DNA from: Ulota crispa
Taxonomy: Eukaryota; Streptophyta; Bryopsida; Orthotrichales; Orthotrichaceae
DNA length: 64,000 bases
Direction: 5' to 3'
NCBI GenBank assembly: GCA_963920765.1
Contig: OY987242.1
Span: 27,800,002 to 27,864,001 of the forward strand
The first letter of the stretch is position 1. Every line of letters starts with the position of its first letter. The notes below the pieces were generated by a model. The model saw only the letters and a list, made by a program, of their open reading frames with translations, did not search any database and was not told the origin of the DNA. Shown piece after piece: positions 60,226-64,000 of this stretch. Made by a program: the position numbers and the translations under genes.

Positions 60226-61417
60226 AGTATGCACTGATGGCATGGGGGCAAGGGGGGGGGTGCTTATCCATATAAGCTCAGAGTCCTTTATTTTCTCTAT
60301 CAAATAACAAAGATGCATGAATTCTTTTTTACATTGGCTAATACAATGGAACCCAGCAAACACTTGGGACTTAATTTTTAGGTGATTGTAAAATAAATCT
60401 TCCTCATTGGGTGCATCATGAATCTTCTCCAATGACTGATGAATTTGAGATAAACGCTCCAACTAAGAATCTGAAGACGTCAGGCTGCTCTTCACAGCCT
60501 TAAGTTTCTGGTTTTCTTTCATGTCCTCGAAGAACCAGAACAAATTAAGCCAACCTGTTTCCGGCTTGCCTGTCCCCCTAAAAAATTCAATAATAGATTC
60601 AAGGAATTCAAAACAACGAGTGAAGAAGGTCATCGCATAAACACCAAGGGCATGTTTTATCTTTTGTGCCCAAGAACCTAGCAATGTAGAGGTGTAGAGT
60701 AAAAACTTGGCTAGACTTCTAAGTACGATCAAACTGACAAGGGCCCAAAGGAGAAACTGGGGTATGGAATAACTCCAAAGCCCCTTTATGACTAGCCACA
60801 TATTATAAACAAAATCCGGTAAATAGGTATAGGTGTTACTGAGAGGTTGAACCTCCACCCCTAGTAAAAACAAAAAAACTTTTTGGAATAGGAAACTCTT
60901 GGAAATCTCTGGCAAATAGGATGAAACACCCTCTACCAACCATTTTAAACCTTTTTTTAAAGAAAACAACAAGCCATTTGAAAATAACAGCATAGATTCT
61001 ACAAGAGGCGTAAATCGCGGATAAAGTAAATGCCACCAAAATGAACACTTTTATCATCTTCTTGAATGACCGTAATAACTCACAATTGGGTAATAAAATT
61101 TCTAATAAACTCGATAATTGAATAATTAGACTTATTTTAGTTGGCTTATTTTGTGAAGTCTGTACTTGACCAGGTGAAGTTTCTACTTTATTAGGAGAAA
61201 AATCTATATACATTTTAGATTGGGTTTTTTCAACAATAGGTGTTTTCTCAGCAACGACCTTCTTTCTCACAACAACTTTCTTTTTTTTAACAGCTTTTCC
61301 AACAGATTGATTTCTTGGCACAATTTTCTCAATATCCTCAAGTAAATCGAAGTTTTTTTCTATCGGGTTTTGTTGAACCATGTCCAGATCTTTGCTCATA
61401 TTTAATTGTTTGTTCAT
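60208..61417 (-). pseudogene. multi-pass membrane protein, interrupted, family unknown
   Basis: It starts at the ATG at 61417. Residues 1-100 are hydrophilic with a Lys-rich block (KKKKVVVRKK); hydrophobic helices follow, including IKVFILVAFTLSAIYASC. The frame changes near 60960 at a seven-A run, and the other frame continues without break through further membrane segments (such as PQFLLWALVSLIVLR) to a TAG at 60465-60463. Beyond this the same frame runs on for 84 codons to a TAA at 60208. The context at the TAG (SSDS-stop-LERLSQIHQ) looks like uninterrupted protein. I do not recognise the family. A replicon-encoded envelope or transport protein would fit the topology but is speculation. Confidence 0.55.
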
Positions 61418-61541
61418 ATTTTTATTAATTTAGTTTTATTTATTGTGGCGAGTAAACTATAAGTATCATTCAAAAATGTTACTAATCCCTTTATTCTTGA
61501 ATAAACAGATATTAATATGTGAAAGAGCGGCACAGTCTGCC

Positions 61542-62056
61542 CATGACCCATACATAAGGGGAACCCTAATAGAAAACAAAGTGGGTTTTCAAACTTCTAT
61601 TGGGAGAAACTAAAAGCGGCAGAGACTCGGTTTAAACATATGGAGAACCTATTTATAGAGCAGGCTGGCGTTTGGGGTGAAAGGCAACAACCTACAAAAG
61701 ATAAAAAAGGGAGCACGTTAAAGAATTCTTTTGAGACAAAATTGGAGAATGTTGATTTAGAAGAAGCGAATGAGGATCCAAAAGGAAAAAAGCTCTAACT
61801 GGATCTTTTGGTTATTCTGATCCATTTACTATTTACAAAAGACCTCTAATAGATCTGGATTTATTTTCTGCTCTTCGAGGATTCAAGGAGAAAAAAAACC
61901 TTTTTGACGCAGGGAAAGATGGAGTGGGTTTGGAAGATCCTTCCTCTAACATTGAATTCAAAAAAAGGAAAAGAGGATTTGGATGATTATTCTTTTCCTA
62001 AGGTTAGCGCTAAAATCTTTTATTGGATTGAAAGGTTGAAAAAAGGACCGAAATAA
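61542..62056 (+). pseudogene. degraded hydrophilic frame
   Basis: After a spacer (61418-61541) between divergent genes, plus-strand frames with good protein composition follow each other: one running to a TAA at 61797 (it includes EKLKAAETRFKHMENLF), then one that includes TGSFGYSDPFTIYKRPL, then one ending near 62056 (FPKVSAKIFYWIERLKK). These are probably one gene broken by small indels. Function is unknown. Confidence 0.4.
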
Positions 62057-62069
62057 AAAGAAAGGAGCT

Positions 62070-62430
62070 ATGCAGTTTTCTCAATTCAAAGTCAGTAGGG
62101 GCTTTTTTTTCCGTATGGTTACTCTTCATGATAGCATGTTATTGGGTATTGACTTTATTGTTTTATTTTTTGTGGCTTATGTTGGGTTTATTCTTATTGA
62201 ACAAGATTTTCATTTATGGTGGTTCAATTCATGCATTAAGCAAACAGCTCAGTTTTTACAAAATTTGTGTATTGATTGTAAAGAAAGCGTATTCCTTTTT
62301 ATTTTCGTGGGAAATGAAACAAAGGGCTAAATTAAGACCCAAGTATGAGAAAATATTTGATAACTCTTTGAATCACCTACGTTGGGAATATATGGGAGAA
62401 CCTTTTACTAAAGTAAATGTAGAAAAATAG
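62070..62430 (+). pseudogene. small membrane protein, probably frameshifted
   Basis: Two overlapping frames (62070-62330 and 62128-62430) each look like part of one protein: the first supplies an N-terminus with ATG at 62070, the second the C-terminal part (WEMKQRAKLRPKYEKIFDN...). Both contain hydrophobic stretches consistent with one or two membrane helices. The frame ends 1 nt before the ATG of the next gene, a very tight spacing. Confidence 0.4.
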
Positions 62431-62431
62431 G

Positions 62432-62827
62432 ATGAATGAAAAAAAAAAATTGGAGAATAAGGAATTCTTGGAAAGAGAATTACAATATTTGAACAAGGCT
62501 GTAGATTTCATAAAGTTGAAGTTACGCAAAATTGACAATTTAAAATCTCCTTGGTTTGACAACTTGGAATCTCCTTGGTTATGGGAGAAATGGTTGGTTT
62601 TTGTTCTATTCTGCAAAAAGTTGTGGCGTTTGTCTTTTGTCTGGTTCATTTTGATAGGAACTAGTGTGGCTATTTTCTCTTTTGGGATGGCGGATTATTT
62701 CAATCTTTTCAAACTTTTTTGTGGAGCTTCTCTAGTGGAAGAAGCCATGTCTCCAGTAGACCCTCTGAAAAATGGGTTTTTCAGTCAAATTTTAACATTC
62801 ATAAAGAGTGTTGGTGATTGGATTTGA
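62432..62827 (+). CDS. intact 131-aa membrane protein of unknown family
   Basis: The only clearly unbroken frame in the insert. The N-terminal half is charged and helical (ERELQYLNKAVDFIKLKLRK, possible coiled coil). It has a tandem near-repeat (LKSPWFDN, LESPWLWE) and a membrane segment around residues 80-100 (WFILIGTSVAIFSFG). No recognised family. It starts 1 nt after the preceding stop, so the two were probably cotranscribed. It may be expressed, but it sits in a transposon-rich setting. Confidence 0.45.
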   Translation: MNEKKKLENKEFLERELQYLNKAVDFIKLKLRKIDNLKSPWFDNLESPWLWEKWLVFVLFCKKLWRLSFVWFILIGTSVAIFSFGMADYFNLFKLFCGASLVEEAMSPVDPLKNGFFSQILTFIKSVGDWI

Positions 62828-62896
62828 GGTTGCTTTACTCGTGGGCGTTGGTATTCTCGGCCATGTGACGTATGAGAACTATAATTATGAAGACGC

Positions 62897-63037
62897 CTGA
62901 TTTTTTGAAACTTTTTTTGAAGTTAGGAGAATAGATTAGCTTCTAGGGAATATAATTTTTATTCCAATCAATGCCCAAATGCAAAAATTATGCCTAGATA
63001 AGCAAAAATTTATGCAAATTGGGTAGCAAAACAAATT
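62897..63037. repeat. right copy of the roughly 140-bp direct repeat
   Basis: See the left copy at 57246-57386. From here the sequence continues as the interior of the TTAA-type element to 63745, with no return to coding DNA. Confidence 0.85.
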
Positions 63038-63809
63038 TACAAAAACTTGAATGTTTTTATTTTATTATTTTTTGGTCATAAGTTATAGTTTTGTCTACAT
63101 CTGAAGCTTTGACCCATTCCATTTGGACTAGTTATGAGAAAGTTATGAACAATCTTGTTTTTCGGGCACCTCAAGCATCTTCTTGAAAAAATAACTTATA
63201 AACTTCATTTTTGAATGCAAGTTTAACAATTTTTCAAAAAAAATTGATGGAGAGGGTGAAGTTTGCTTGCTAGAAAAATCTCACCATCGGGATTATTGAG
63301 TTTCAATTCCATTGCAAGGTTATTAACAATTTAAGTTTTTGTTCAATCTCATACCTTCTTCTACCTAATGTTTTTTTTAAGAATGAAAATTAAGTATATT
63401 TTGTTTTGGTTTTTTTCCAAAAATTCTCAACTCAATTTCTCCCCATAAAAAAATAAACCTCATAACTCTGTGGTGCAAAAAAATAAGTTGAAAACGTTCA
63501 AAGTCAAATAGTCTAGTCATGCAAGGTGCAAAAAAGTATGTTTTTTACACTGAGAACGCAAATATCTTGCAATCTGTGCGGTCAAAGTTTTTGAATTTTT
63601 GTTTCCACATTCTTATACTAGTCTAGTACAAGATTCTACAATTAGATATGCAAAAAGATCAATTTTCAAATTTTTTAACTCTTTGCAATAGAAATGGTAG
63701 TTTTGAGTGTCTTTTGACAAAATAAAGGCCCTAGGGATTTAGGGGTTAAAATACAGTTAATCCGTCATGAAGAAGTTTTTTGGAGCTTCATATTGGGATA
63801 GAGGGAGTA

Positions 63810-64000
63810 CAAGAGTACAAAATCTAGAGTTGCAAAACCTTGAAACTAGATTTTTCCCATTTTGCAAAGCCCAAAATTTAAAGTATCTTATCTTTGAATG
63901 TTATGATCTCAATAATGGTTAGCAATTAGGATTAAAAAAAAACTCTTTACATAGAAAATCAAAGTAACTTTGGAATCAAACAATCAAGTTTCCAAAGAAA
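63810..64000. other. spacer at the window edge
   Basis: AT-rich sequence right of the mariner-like MITE, with nothing recognised. Confidence 0.4.

Larger units (their letters stand above)
57173..63745. mobile_element. TTAA-type element interrupted by a 5.5-kb coding insert
   Basis: Ends CCCTAAATCCCTAAG and the inverse of GGCCCTAGGGATTTAGGGG, with TTAA on both sides (57169-57172, 63746-63749). The subterminal ATTTTGGGCAGGTACC is shared with the element at 34987. Removing the insert and one copy of the 140-bp duplication leaves about 0.9 kb, the usual size for this family. Removal of the whole element restores the mariner-like MITE sequence around it. Confidence 0.85.
53483..63807. mobile_element. 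mariner-like MITE split by two independent insertions
   Basis: The ends CTCCCTCTGTCCCAATATAA and TATTGGGATAGAGGGAG, each next to a TA (53481-53482 and 63808-63809), are an inverted pair. The interior pieces 53483-53962, 57129-57172 and 63746-63807 align in order with the uninterrupted MITE at 20832-21252, apart from a partial internal duplication at about 53850-53960. The two gaps are filled by a pogo-like element and a TTAA-type element, each with its correct target duplication. Confidence 0.82.

Noticed and set aside
57172-63748. Direct repeats around the insert as LTRs of a retrotransposon
   Set aside because: The repeats belong to the host TTAA-type element, lack TG...CA ends, primer-binding site and polypurine tract, and no reverse transcriptase or integrase is encoded.

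Overview
This is a stretch of land-plant nuclear DNA. The evidence is GT-AG introns throughout, AAACCCTAA (telobox) motifs in gene leaders, and plant-type proteins: an RGLG RING ligase with a vWA/copine domain, a CHI-fold protein, an OVATE-like protein and an organelle-type LpxD. The short introns, moderate gene density and protein divergence fit a bryophyte-grade or other non-seed plant better than a flowering plant, but that is a guess and I cannot name the species.

Layout. 1-1795: promoter and leader region. 1796-12969 (+): a GCN2 eIF2-alpha kinase, rebuilt here as 29 exons encoding about 1305 aa. 14356-15778 (+): a three-exon gamma-glutamylcyclotransferase/AIG2-like gene with one MITE in intron 2 and another starting 2 nt after its stop codon. 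18611-20368 (-): a two-exon RGLG-type ubiquitin ligase. 22602-24413 (-): a single-exon OVATE-like protein. 24.4-41 kb: gene-poor and full of non-autonomous DNA transposons. 41156-42115 (+): an intronless LpxD-like acyltransferase with a presequence. 42950-44613 (-): a three-exon chalcone-isomerase-like (CHIL) gene. 44.6-64 kb: AT-rich and transposon-dominated. The recognised genes are unrelated housekeeping, stress, ubiquitin and specialised-metabolism genes, with no sign of an operon or cluster.

Transposons. Several families can be defined by exact termini and target duplications. (1) TTAA-flanked elements with CCCYT... ends (piggyBac-like or Sola3-like) occur at 29374-30009, 34987-35883, 38968-40669 (with a second one nested inside its terminal repeat), 50712-51618 and 57173-63745, and probably as a foldback at 49019-49881. 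(2) Palindromic Mutator-like MITEs occur at 14951, 16698 and 48329, the first two with perfect 9-bp duplications. (3) Two hAT elements lie in opposite orientations at 26587 and 45695. (4) There are PIF/Harbinger-like MITEs with TAA/TTA duplications, mariner-like, pogo-like and CACTA elements, and a SINE-like unit.

Most interesting region, 53483-63807. A mariner-like MITE has been split by two insertions. The first is a pogo-like MITE, itself split by a CACTA element that carries a foldback MITE and a SINE-like unit. The second is a TTAA element, itself split by about 5.5 kb of compact, densely packed coding DNA (57387-62896) flanked by a roughly 140-bp direct duplication of the host element. 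That insert encodes an SF2-helicase-like protein and several unrecognised membrane proteins. Its long frames are interrupted by seven stop codons, six of them TAG, and by four frame changes at A runs. It looks like an endogenised piece of a small virus- or plasmid-like replicon, and is my candidate for the undescribed system.
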